From assembly GCA_003163875.1 (NCBI GenBank), contig PLRK01000104.1:571-51214 (forward strand): a DNA stretch of 50,644 bases. Reading direction: 5' to 3'. Made by a program: the position numbers and the translations under genes. The notes under the pieces were generated by a model. The model was given only the letters and a program-made list of their open reading frames with translations. It was not told where the DNA came from and did no database searches. Positions 42,386-50,644 of the stretch are shown here, one piece after another (positions within the stretch are counted from its first letter, which is position 1; every line of letters starts with the position of its first letter). Source of the stretch: Acidimicrobiaceae bacterium. GTDB lineage: Bacteria > Actinomycetota > Acidimicrobiia > Acidimicrobiales > RAAP-2.

Positions 42386-42796
42386 ATGCAAGGAATTCGC
42401 ACAATCGCGATCGGCTTCGATGGATCATCAGACGCTCAGGGCGCCGTTCTCTGGGGGCTCAACTTCGCACACGACAATGATGCGCTGGTCGTCGTCGTAC
42501 ACGCAAAGGGACTCCTCGCTCGCTTCGAGCCCACCGTCGTCAACGAAGAGATTGAAGCATCCCTCGCACATGTCTGCGACGAGGTCGGCGTTGCTCGGTC
42601 GTCGGTACGCTTAGAAGTCGTCGATGGCGACGCGTGCTCGGTCATGTTGCGTATGGCCCAGCCACCCGTGAGTGCCGACCTTCTCGTGGTCGGCACCAGA
42701 GGACAAAGTGCGCACGCGGGTCACTTGCTTGGCAGCACCAGTCTGGAACTCGCCCAACACTCGCCGATTCCCGTCGTCATCGTGCCTCGTTCCTAA
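42386..42796 (+). CDS. Universal stress protein, ATP-binding type
   Basis: A single-domain 136-aa USP. TIAIGFDGSSDAQGAVLWGL opens the fold and the ATP motif G-x2-G-x9-G-S is complete in GTRGQSAHAGHLLGST. The C-terminal strand is PVVIVPRS. It contains only one lysine, K41 (VVHAKG). AAAGGAAG precedes the ATG. It is the third gene of the acetyltransferase-deacetylase operon, 13 nt after the deacetylase stop. In mycobacteria a USP is a known target of a cAMP-controlled Pat-type acetyltransferase (recalled), so a substrate role is plausible here. Confidence 0.93.
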   Translation: MQGIRTIAIGFDGSSDAQGAVLWGLNFAHDNDALVVVVHAKGLLARFEPTVVNEEIEASLAHVCDEVGVARSSVRLEVVDGDACSVMLRMAQPPVSADLLVVGTRGQSAHAGHLLGSTSLELAQHSPIPVVIVPRS

Positions 42797-43825
42797 CTAT
42801 TCCTCCGCGACGCTTCGCCAGAGATCGATGTGACCTTCGACGGCGTAGTTGTCGATTTCGACCAACTCCTCCGGGGAGAACGCAGCGTTACTCAGGGAGT
42901 CGAGATTTTCGTCGAGTTGTGCGACGCTGCTCGCCCCCAACACCACCGACGTCACTCGATCATCTCGCAATGCCCACGAAATTGCCATCTGAGAGAGCTT
43001 CTGGCCTCGGCGCCGCGCAATCGCGTTGAGGGCTCGAACTCTCACGATGTTCTCGTCGCTCAACATATCGGCGCTGAGCGAGGTTGCCTTTGAGGCGCGT
43101 GAGCCCTGTGGAACACCATCGAGGTAGCGGTCGGTCAGGAGTCCCTGCGCCAGAGGTGAGAAGGCGATGCAGCCAATACCCTCGCTCGACAAGACGTCAA
43201 GGAGCCGAGTCTCAATCCAGCGATTGAACATGGAATAGGAGGGCTGATGTAGCAAAAGTGGTGTGCCCAATTGACGCAAGATTTTGACCGCCTCCTTCGT
43301 TCTATCGTCCGAGTACGACGAGATACCCACGTACAGTGCTTTTCCCTGACGCACCGCGGTATCGAGGGCGCCCATCGTCTCTTCCAAGGGGGTGTCTTTA
43401 TCGAAGTGGTGGTGGTAGAAGATGTCGACGTAGTCAAGGCCCATCCTCGCCAGACTCTGGTCGAGGCTCGCGAGTAAGTACTTTCGAGATCCAAAATTTC
43501 CGTAGGGTCCCGGCCACATATCCCAACCGGCTTTAGTGGAGATGACCAGCTCGTCGCGCAGCCCGACGAAATCCTCACCCAAGATCCGACCGAAGTTGAC
43601 CTCGGCACTCCCGTAGGGGGGTCCGTAGTTATTCGCCAGATCAAAGTGCGTTACGCCTCGATCGAAGGCACGCCGCAACACCGCACGCTGCACGTCAAGA
43701 GGCTGATCGTCACCAAAGTTGTGCCATAGACCGAGTGAGATCACTGGAAGCAACAGACCACTTCGACCGGTACGTCGATACGTCATCGCCTCGTAGCGAT
43801 CGAATGATGGTTGGTATCTCGTCAC
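42797..43825 (-). CDS. yghZ: Aldo-keto reductase, YghZ-type (L-glyceraldehyde 3-phosphate reductase)
   Basis: A 342-aa NADPH-dependent AKR close in pattern to E. coli YghZ: LPVISLGLWHNFGDDQPL, FDLANNYGPPYGSAEVNFGRIL, STKAGWDMWPGPYG, RKYLLASLDQSLARMGLDYVDIF and GCIAFSPLAQGLLTDRYL. The catalytic Asp, Tyr, Lys and His are in DLANNYG, STKAG and YHHHF. I chose GTG 43825 because TACGAT lies exactly 6 nt before it and the N-terminus (RYQPSFDRYEAMTYR) parallels YghZ. The role in detoxifying triose phosphates or aldehydes is inferred from the family. The stop abuts the convergent usp stop. Confidence 0.92.
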   Translation of the reverse strand: MTRYQPSFDRYEAMTYRRTGRSGLLLPVISLGLWHNFGDDQPLDVQRAVLRRAFDRGVTHFDLANNYGPPYGSAEVNFGRILGEDFVGLRDELVISTKAGWDMWPGPYGNFGSRKYLLASLDQSLARMGLDYVDIFYHHHFDKDTPLEETMGALDTAVRQGKALYVGISSYSDDRTKEAVKILRQLGTPLLLHQPSYSMFNRWIETRLLDVLSSEGIGCIAFSPLAQGLLTDRYLDGVPQGSRASKATSLSADMLSDENIVRVRALNAIARRRGQKLSQMAISWALRDDRVTSVVLGASSVAQLDENLDSLSNAAFSPEELVEIDNYAVEGHIDLWRSVAEE

Positions 43826-43831
43826 GAGAGC

Positions 43832-43837
43832 ATCGTA
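43832..43837 (-). promoter_or_regulatory. -10 box, leaderless start of the YghZ-type gene
   Basis: On the minus strand TACGAT is followed by GCTCTC and the GTG at 43825, with no ribosome-binding site. It decides the start. Confidence 0.45.
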
Positions 43838-43972
43838 CCGGGCTAGTCCGGCGCGCGGTGAACGCACGTTCTTCGTGTCCCAACCACAGTGCGAGGGGCG
43901 TACGCCGCGATGTCTGCAATGCGTGGCCGTGCGCACGCGACGTCCCATTGTGGACGCCGCGTGAACAAAGCG

Positions 43973-44680
43973 CTACTTCGTCGCGGCCGGAACCTCTTTT
44001 GTCGCGGACGCTTTTTTTGCCGCTGGCGCTTTTTTGACCGTCGTCGACGGTGCGTTGCCATCGCCGTCGGTCCTCAGCGTGACTTCAATCGTGGCGACGG
44101 GTGCCACTGAACTCATGGCGTCATCCACCATCATCTTCATATGCCGTTGGCGAAAACCAGACAGCACGCCGTCAGCGCCGATCCAACCAGCGGTCCTCCA
44201 CATCATGAGAAGCACTACCGCAAACAAGGCATAGAACGCACACACGCTCGCGGTACCCGACATGACGTAGGTGAACAGGAGTACCAAACTGCCGAGCAGC
44301 GCGATCGGTGTCAAGAGTCCCAATGCCAAGCAAATGCCAATGGCGAACTCGCTGACCGCGACCAATACGCCGATCCAACCAGCGTTGGGCACCACGAATC
44401 CGTGCAAGAAGTGTCCCCACCAGCTATATGCCGCAGTGCCATGCAGTGCGAATCCCACGACGCCCGAGCCGCCGTTGTGCATGAAGGCGGAATTCTCCGC
44501 ACCCCACAACTTGGACACACCAGCCTGGAGCCACATAATCCCGAGCCAAACGCGCATCGCCGTCCACGCGACTGCGGCAATCTTGGAGCGCGTCAGCCAG
44601 TGCCACACGCTTGGTTCTTCGATTTTTGAGGGATTCCCCAATATCATTTCAGGTGAATACATCAGGCAACCAACTTTCAT
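43973..44680 (-). CDS. DoxX-family membrane protein with Lys/Ala-rich tail
   Basis: A 235-aa DoxX/DoxD-like protein with about four hydrophobic segments: AWTAMRVWLGIMWLQAGVSK, NAGWIGVLVAVSEFAIGICLALG, IALLGSLVLLFTYVMSG and FYALFAVVLLMMW. The family motif AGVSKLWG is near the first helix. The C-terminus is a cytoplasmic basic tail of KKAPAAKKASATK repeats. DoxX proteins are linked to thiosulfate oxidation or to thiol redox complexes, but the role here is unknown. No convincing ribosome-binding site; ATG 44680 or the in-frame ATG at 44662 may be used. Confidence 0.83.
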   Translation of the reverse strand: MKVGCLMYSPEMILGNPSKIEEPSVWHWLTRSKIAAVAWTAMRVWLGIMWLQAGVSKLWGAENSAFMHNGGSGVVGFALHGTAAYSWWGHFLHGFVVPNAGWIGVLVAVSEFAIGICLALGLLTPIALLGSLVLLFTYVMSGTASVCAFYALFAVVLLMMWRTAGWIGADGVLSGFRQRHMKMMVDDAMSSVAPVATIEVTLRTDGDGNAPSTTVKKAPAAKKASATKEVPAATK

Positions 44681-44771
44681 TGTTCGATGACGAGAATTTC
44701 GTCACGTCACTTCGCACAAACTTCTTGAAGCGGCACTTCGTATGAGGACTAAGGACGACTGCTCTATCTCG

Positions 44772-45869
44772 TTACGGCGTCAGCGTCACTTTGAGCGCGC
44801 CGGTCGTTCCGGCCTTCGAGAAGGTGTCATACGCTTCAATCATCTGATCCATCTTGAATCGATGCGTGACGAAGTCCGATACGTCGAGTTTCTTGCTCTC
44901 GACGAGTCCGAGCAAATTGGGAATCGTTCTCGTGTCAACGAGTCCAGTCGTAATAGTGACGTCCTTCTCCCAAAGTTTTTCTAGGTGAAGCGACACTGGT
45001 TTTCCGTGCACACCGATATTGGCGACGTGTCCACATGATCGAATCAGCGTCGTCGCGAGTTCGAACGTCGCTTCGAGCCCCACCGCCTCAATCGCCACGT
45101 CCGCTCCGAGTCCACCGGTCAACTTCATGATCTGCTCCAACGGATCACTCGTCCCGTTGTTGACGACAACGTCAGCGCCGAACTTCTTCGCCTGGTCGAG
45201 TCGTTTGTTATCGAGGTCGATGGCGACGATTGATCGAGGATTGAAGAGTCGCGCCGTCTTGATCGCCGAAAGCCCAACTGGACCCGCACCAACGACCGCC
45301 ACGACATCGCCCGGCGCCACCGCGCCGCTCAAGACGCCAATCTCAAAGCCGGTCGGCACGATGTCGGTCAACATCAGAAGTTCTTCGTCCGAGACTCCCG
45401 GGGGAACCGGATAAGTCGACGTATCGCAGTAGGGCACTCGTACGTACTCGGCCTGCGTGCCGTCGATGAGGTGTCCGAGGATCCATCCACCGCCATTCAG
45501 GCATTGCCCGAATCGACCCTCACGGCAAAATCGACAGATGCTGCACGACGTGACGCACGACACGAGGACGCGTTGACCGACCTGGACGACCTTCACGCCC
45601 GTGCCAATCGATTCAACTGTTCCAATAGCCTCGTGACCAAGGATCAGTCCGATCGACACTTCGGGGACGTCGCCCTTCAAGATGTGAAGATCCGATCCGC
45701 AGATGGTCGTGATATCCACCTTGACGATGGCGTCGGTGTCGTGGAGCAATTGGGGTTTTGGTGCTTCGGTCCACTTCTTGAGTCCGGGGCCCCCATAGAC
45801 CAACGCGCGCATCGTTTTGTTGCTTGGGTGGGAACGGTGTTGCTCTAGCACCGTGGCACTTTTCGACAT
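44772..45869 (-). CDS. Zinc-dependent alcohol dehydrogenase family protein
   Basis: A 365-aa medium-chain dehydrogenase/reductase. Catalytic zinc ligands are in ICGSDLHILKG and GHEAIG. The structural zinc cysteines are CVTSCSICRFCREGRFGQC-type. The NAD(P)-binding motif is VVGAGPVGLSA. The substrate is unclear; similar proteins oxidise secondary alcohols or threonine-like substrates. GGAGGAA 3-4 nt before ATG 45869 fixes the start against the longer ORF-track version. It is divergent from the lyase-kinase operon, so a functional link with it is possible. Confidence 0.92.
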   Translation of the reverse strand: MSKSATVLEQHRSHPSNKTMRALVYGGPGLKKWTEAPKPQLLHDTDAIVKVDITTICGSDLHILKGDVPEVSIGLILGHEAIGTVESIGTGVKVVQVGQRVLVSCVTSCSICRFCREGRFGQCLNGGGWILGHLIDGTQAEYVRVPYCDTSTYPVPPGVSDEELLMLTDIVPTGFEIGVLSGAVAPGDVVAVVGAGPVGLSAIKTARLFNPRSIVAIDLDNKRLDQAKKFGADVVVNNGTSDPLEQIMKLTGGLGADVAIEAVGLEATFELATTLIRSCGHVANIGVHGKPVSLHLEKLWEKDVTITTGLVDTRTIPNLLGLVESKKLDVSDFVTHRFKMDQMIEAYDTFSKAGTTGALKVTLTP

Positions 45870-46077
45870 TGATTCCTCCAGATGAAGGAGGCGTCGAGCC
45901 CGACCGAGCGACAATCGTCTAGATCGTCCAACCCGAACTGGCGTCTCAGGTGCGCTGCGCAAGCCGCACGTGATTCCACCATAGTCGCCTCGACGAGCTT
46001 CAATCCGCACTTCCACCTCGTCGTTTGAAGATGACATCGTCCGGCATAATCGAATGGTTCTACTCTTGAGGAATTCT

Positions 46078-47472
46078 TTGATTGGAGAGATAGTGAGTGA
46101 CTACCCTTACGCCGACAGGTTCGCAATTCATCGCAGCCTTCCTGAAGAGGGCGCCAGCCGCGACGATATTCTCTCGATGCTCGACACGATGTCCCACGTC
46201 GAAGACGCCGCGTGGGAATCTGGACAGTGTTCGGGAACGATGTACTGCGGCGACCATGATCACTACGATTTTCTCAACGAGGCATTCTCCAAGTTCTCCT
46301 ACGTGAACTCGCTCCAGCGCGATCTTTGTCCGAGCTCGACAAAGTTCGAAGCAGAAATCATCGCGATGACCCTCGACCTACTGGGGGCGTCGAACCTGCG
46401 TGACACCACGCCAGTGGGCCTGGTGACGAGCGGCGGCAGCGGGTCGATCGCCCACGCCATGCTCGCGTACCGCGAATCTAAGAATTCCGCTGTGCAGCGA
46501 CCAAATGTCATCAAACCCGAAACGGCACATCCGGCCTTCGCCAAGGCGTGTCACCTCTTTGGCATCGAACTTCACGTCGCGCCAATTGATCCGGTGTCCA
46601 CTCAGGTCGACGTTGGCTGGGTCGAGGAGCACATCGACGAGAACACCATCGCCATTATTGGTTCAGCGTGCAATTACGGCTACGGGACGGTGGACCCCAT
46701 CGAAGAACTTGGCAGAATCGCCCTTCGGCGCGGGGTCGGCTTACACGTCGACGGATGCCTCGGAGGATTCATTCTTCCCTTCGGGCGCGAACTCGGGTAC
46801 GACATCGAGGCCTTCGATTTCAGCGTGCCCGGCGTCACTTCCATCTCTGCCGATACTCATAAATACGGCTACGCGTTAAAAGGAACGAGTGTGCTGTGCT
46901 TCGCCGACAAGGGGCTGCGCAACAGCCAGTACTTCTACCAACCAGACTGGTCGGGAGGAAAATACTGTTCACCCGGCATGGACGGTTCGCGTTCCGCTGG
47001 TTTGCTCGCCGCCACCTGGGCCGCGATGGTGCAATTGGGACGTTCGGGCTATCGACGCTACGCCGAACAGATCTTCGCCACTTCTCGCAAGATGCAAGAC
47101 GCCGTCCACACTCACGCGTCGCTTCGCATCTTGGGTTCGCCAAGTTTCCTCTTCTCGTTCACCTCTGATGATTTTGATGTGTACCACGTCAATGATTTCC
47201 TTCGCACGAAAGGATGGCGACTCAATGGTCAGCAGTACCCGAACGCTTTGCACATGGCGGTCACTCGACCTCAAACCCAGCTCGGCACTGTCGAGAAGTG
47301 GCGTGTCGATCTGAGCGACGCGGTCGACTACGCATTAGCTCATCGCGATGAAGCGCCCAAGTCTGGCGCCATCTACGGAGGAGTCGCCGGCGGGCCCAAC
47401 GACGAAGCGGACGCCTTCATAAAGATGTTCATGGCGATGATGATGGATCAACAGTCCTCAATCCCTGCGTAA
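46078..47472 (+). CDS. PLP-dependent lyase/decarboxylase, sphingosine-1-phosphate lyase-like
   Basis: A 464-aa group II PLP decarboxylase-fold enzyme. Family residues are GLVTSGGSGSIAHAML, ETAHPAFAKACHLFGIELH, GSACNYGYGTVDPI, HVDGCLGGFILPF and the PLP lysine in ISADTHKYGYALKGTSV, the pattern of S1P lyase and its bacterial homologues. These cleave phosphorylated long-chain bases or a related phosphoryl-aminoalcohol. Three starts compete: ATG 46054, TTG 46078 (GAGGA 5 nt upstream) and GTG 46093 (GGAGAG 3 nt upstream). CATAAT at 46045 as a -10 argues against 46054. The stop overlaps the kinase ATG as TAATG. Confidence 0.85.
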   Translation: MIGEIVSDYPYADRFAIHRSLPEEGASRDDILSMLDTMSHVEDAAWESGQCSGTMYCGDHDHYDFLNEAFSKFSYVNSLQRDLCPSSTKFEAEIIAMTLDLLGASNLRDTTPVGLVTSGGSGSIAHAMLAYRESKNSAVQRPNVIKPETAHPAFAKACHLFGIELHVAPIDPVSTQVDVGWVEEHIDENTIAIIGSACNYGYGTVDPIEELGRIALRRGVGLHVDGCLGGFILPFGRELGYDIEAFDFSVPGVTSISADTHKYGYALKGTSVLCFADKGLRNSQYFYQPDWSGGKYCSPGMDGSRSAGLLAATWAAMVQLGRSGYRRYAEQIFATSRKMQDAVHTHASLRILGSPSFLFSFTSDDFDVYHVNDFLRTKGWRLNGQQYPNALHMAVTRPQTQLGTVEKWRVDLSDAVDYALAHRDEAPKSGAIYGGVAGGPNDEADAFIKMFMAMMMDQQSSIPA

Positions 47473-49019
47473 TGGCTATCACCGATCTCTGCCTTTGTAT
47501 CGACTTGGGCACGGGTGGTCCCAAGGTCGGCGTCGTGACATTCGACGGCGACCTCATCGCTCACGAGCTACATCACGTGACGACACACTTTAACGACCAC
47601 GGCGGCGCCACCCAAGACGCCACCGAGTGGTGGGAACTCATTCGCTCCTCTGCGACGCGCTTGCTCCACGCCAAAGGAGTCGACCGCACGCTCGTCAAGG
47701 CGGTCGCGGTGACTGGGCAGTACGCGTCGACAGTGCCCGTCGACGAACAAGGTGTGCCAACGGGACCGTGCGTCACTTGGCTCGACACGCGCGGGGGCCC
47801 CTACAGTCGACGTGCGATCGGTGGAGCACTGCAGGGTTATAACGCGCGAAAACTACGGCGTTTCGTCCAGCGAAGCGGTGGTGCACCCTCGACGTCGGGC
47901 GCCGACCCCGTTGGACAGATCCTCTATCTTTTGCACGAACAACCACAAATCTGTGCGAACACTCGTTGGTTCATGGAACCGGTGGATTACCTGACGATGC
48001 GTTTTTCGGGCGTGGCGACTGGTTCACACGCGTCGCGACTCGCGATGTGGATGACCGATAATCGTCATCTTGAGACGCTTCACTACGACGAGACACTTCT
48101 TGATTCGGTCGGCCTGACCCACGAGAAGTTGCCAACCTTGGTCCGGGCCGCGAGCGTGATTGGAGCAGTAAAACCTGAGGTCGCGAGCGAACTCGGTCTC
48201 GCAACGAGCACGCTGGTCGTCGCGGGACTACCCGACTTGCACGCGGCCGCCTTCGGCGCGCGAGCAACGGCACCCTTCGCCACGCACATGGCGCTCTCGA
48301 CGACTTCGTGGATTAGTTGCCCGCTCGCGAAAAAGAAGACGGACGCTATGCATTCAATCGCGGCCGTGCCGGGTCTGACGAATGATTCCTACGTGATGAT
48401 TGACAACCAGGAAACGGGGGCGAAGGCTCTCGAGTGGCTTCAGCACCTCCTCGCAGGCGGCGAAGAACCCATGAGCTTCGAGCAGATGACCGCGCTCGCC
48501 GCAAGCTCACCTCCCGGAGCGAACGGCGTTCGCTTCACACCCTGGCTCGCGGGTGAACGCTCACCGATCGACGACAAACGGGCCCGAGCCGGCTTTACCA
48601 ATCTTTCGATTACGACCACCACGGCGGACATGATTCGAGCCGTCATGGAAGGTGTCGCCGCGAACAGCGCCTGGCTCTTTGGCTACGTGGAGAAATTCGC
48701 CGAGCGAACCCTAACCCCCATCCGACTCGTGGGAGGAGGGGCCCAGTCCGATCTTTGGTGCCAGATCATCGCTGACGCCCTCGACCGCGAGGTCCACCAA
48801 GTGACGAGTCCCATGACGGCTCAGTTACGCGGCATGGCTCTCGCGGCGTCGGTGTCACTCGGGTACCGATCGCTCGATCAGGTGGATGACGTTGCACTAT
48901 CGACGCGAGTCTTCGAGCCCGTCGAAGTGCACGCCGAACTCTATCGTGGTCTTGTCAAGGACCTAGCCGGTCTCTACCAACGCGACAAGAAATGGTCTCG
49001 GCGCGCAGCGAAGATCTAG
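47472..49019 (+). CDS. FGGY-family carbohydrate kinase (xylulokinase-like)
   Basis: A 515-aa two-domain sugar kinase. Phosphate-loop region IDLGTGGPKVGVV, TGQYASTVPVDE, WLDTRGGPY, catalytic Asp in VAGLPDLHAAAFGA, PWLAGERSP and the ATP-binding LVGGGAQSDLWCQIIADAL are all present. The FGGY signature is diverged. The substrate is unknown; xylulokinase-like enzymes phosphorylate ketoses, but pairing with an S1P-lyase-like enzyme in a TAATG-coupled operon suggests the kinase may phosphorylate the substrate that the lyase then cleaves. Its stop shares a CTAG with the convergent SWEET-like gene. Confidence 0.87.
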   Translation: MAITDLCLCIDLGTGGPKVGVVTFDGDLIAHELHHVTTHFNDHGGATQDATEWWELIRSSATRLLHAKGVDRTLVKAVAVTGQYASTVPVDEQGVPTGPCVTWLDTRGGPYSRRAIGGALQGYNARKLRRFVQRSGGAPSTSGADPVGQILYLLHEQPQICANTRWFMEPVDYLTMRFSGVATGSHASRLAMWMTDNRHLETLHYDETLLDSVGLTHEKLPTLVRAASVIGAVKPEVASELGLATSTLVVAGLPDLHAAAFGARATAPFATHMALSTTSWISCPLAKKKTDAMHSIAAVPGLTNDSYVMIDNQETGAKALEWLQHLLAGGEEPMSFEQMTALAASSPPGANGVRFTPWLAGERSPIDDKRARAGFTNLSITTTTADMIRAVMEGVAANSAWLFGYVEKFAERTLTPIRLVGGGAQSDLWCQIIADALDREVHQVTSPMTAQLRGMALAASVSLGYRSLDQVDDVALSTRVFEPVEVHAELYRGLVKDLAGLYQRDKKWSRRAAKI

Positions 49020-49642
49020 TCGGCGAATACCTCAACGGCGACGAGTTGACGACGAGCTTGGCCGTGGCGCCACGACGCCAACAGAGCAATCGAGAGATTC
49101 GCGATCCCTGCGACCAACGTCGAGACCAGCGCTGCCCACAAGTGCGCACCTGAGTAGTAACCCACCCACAGCACCGAACCGCCAACTCCAAGGACCCACG
49201 AACTCACCGATACGCCACTCGCGTCTTCGTGGCGAACCAACTCCACTATCTGCGGTCCGCGGTTCGCCGTCATGGCGATGCCCGTACCAAGGACGCCGCC
49301 CGCCCATCCCCAGAGCAGGGTGGGTATGACGCAGCACACTACGAAGAATGCGAAACATCGAACGGTCACATTCCACCTCCGCCACGGCTTCAGGCGAAAC
49401 ACAATCGCGAGTTGGATGGGCAAAATGATCAAGCTTCCGAGGATCACCTGCCACGAGTGCGCTGACACCGCGCCGTAGGTGATCCAAAAGCAACCCATAA
49501 AGACAAACAGCACCCACGTCGCGAGCGAGACACCCTCGACGCCGAGACGCTTCGCGCGCGCGTACTGCGCAATAGTCCCTACAAGACCCAAAAACACCGC
49601 GGCCCATCCCGCGCTACTCAAGAGCGAGTGAAAGGTCACCAT
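49016..49642 (-). CDS. PQ-loop/SWEET-like protein with seven predicted helices
   Basis: A 208-aa membrane protein containing two three-helix PQ-loop units joined by an extra helix, a 3-1-3 layout as in eukaryotic SWEETs. Helices begin at about residues 8, 38, 62, 90, 112, 145 and 168. Unit 1 contains TIAQYARAKRLGVEGVSLATWV and unit 2 NRGPQIVELVRHEDASGVSVSSWV; the Pro-Gln pair is kept only in unit 2, and Ala-Gln stands in unit 1. Bacterial family members usually have only three helices and dimerise. ATG 49642 or GTG 49639 is the start; TAAATT lies 6 nt before the GTG. Sugar transport is the family expectation. Confidence 0.8.
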   Translation of the reverse strand: MVTFHSLLSSAGWAAVFLGLVGTIAQYARAKRLGVEGVSLATWVLFVFMGCFWITYGAVSAHSWQVILGSLIILPIQLAIVFRLKPWRRWNVTVRCFAFFVVCCVIPTLLWGWAGGVLGTGIAMTANRGPQIVELVRHEDASGVSVSSWVLGVGGSVLWVGYYSGAHLWAALVSTLVAGIANLSIALLASWRHGQARRQLVAVEVFAD

Positions 49643-49645
49643 TCC

Positions 49646-49651
49646 AATTTA
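49646..49651 (-). promoter_or_regulatory. -10 box, leaderless start of the SWEET-like gene
   Basis: On the minus strand TAAATT is followed by GGAATG and the GTG at 49639, one codon after the ATG. It parallels the LCP gene, where the second of two tandem start codons has the 6-nt spacing. Confidence 0.4.
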
Positions 49652-49664
49652 CTCGGAGGAATTG

Positions 49665-50644
<980 letters not shown>

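Overview
This 50.6 kb window looks like chromosomal core DNA from a GC-rich actinobacterium. The closest fit I can suggest is an Acidimicrobiia-type lineage, but that is inference from gene content and no 16S is present. Supporting signs are a SUF system using SufU, many GTG starts, several acyl-CoA dehydrogenases, an LCP cell-wall protein, an NlpC/P60 hydrolase, ethylmalonyl-CoA pathway genes, and TANNNT -10 boxes placed directly before start codons. Genes are packed tightly: 4-bp ATGA/GTGA overlaps are common, and no confirmed gap exceeds about 225 bp. I see no IS element, prophage, CRISPR array, rRNA or tRNA.

Layout. 1-2.1 kb: 3' part of metH. 2.2-3.7: Tat-exported DMFase-like protein. 3.7-8.0 (minus): E3-E2 of a 2-oxoacid dehydrogenase followed by a single gene fusing LipB and LipA. 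8.0-9.6: rnhA-rrf2, divergent to thiE. 9.6-11.5: alpha/beta hydrolase and acyl-CoA dehydrogenase. 11.6-21.2: a dispersed SUF region, with sufC1-sufS-sufU on plus and sufD-Rieske-sufC2 plus sufB on minus, interrupted by an LCP gene, a dienoyl-CoA isomerase-like gene and a four-cysteine protein. 21.4-26.4: oligopeptidase B, a two-TM protein, flavin reductase, epoxide hydrolase and mutY. 26.4-31.3: mesaconyl-CoA hydratase-like, methylsuccinyl-CoA dehydrogenase, NiCoT and malyl/beta-methylmalyl-CoA lyase. 31.5-35.5: NlpC/P60, a divergent Lgt, a MazF-like fusion and an acyl-CoA dehydrogenase. 35.5-40.6: ilvE, leuB, greA, leuC, leuD. 40.7-42.8: acetyltransferase, HDAC-family deacetylase and universal stress protein behind a CRP-like site. 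42.8-49.6: YghZ-type reductase, DoxX, zinc alcohol dehydrogenase, sphingosine-phosphate-lyase-like enzyme coupled to an FGGY kinase, and a seven-helix SWEET-like protein. 49.7-50.6: 3' part of leuA.

How the genes work together. The lpd-E2-lipBA run pairs a lipoylated enzyme with its own lipoylation machinery. The SUF genes would supply Fe-S clusters to LipA, MutY, LeuC and the Rieske protein encoded nearby. Mch-like, Mcd and Mcl cover three consecutive ethylmalonyl-CoA pathway steps. That pathway also needs a B12-dependent mutase, so the adjacent nickel/cobalt transporter and metH fit a cobalamin theme. The best candidate for an undescribed system is the CRP-site-controlled acetyltransferase/deacetylase/USP cassette, whose USP has exactly one lysine. 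Two window-wide architectural patterns also stand out: many operon-leading genes have a -10 box 6-7 nt before the start codon (leaderless mRNAs), and four convergent pairs end in a shared CTAG that supplies both stop codons.
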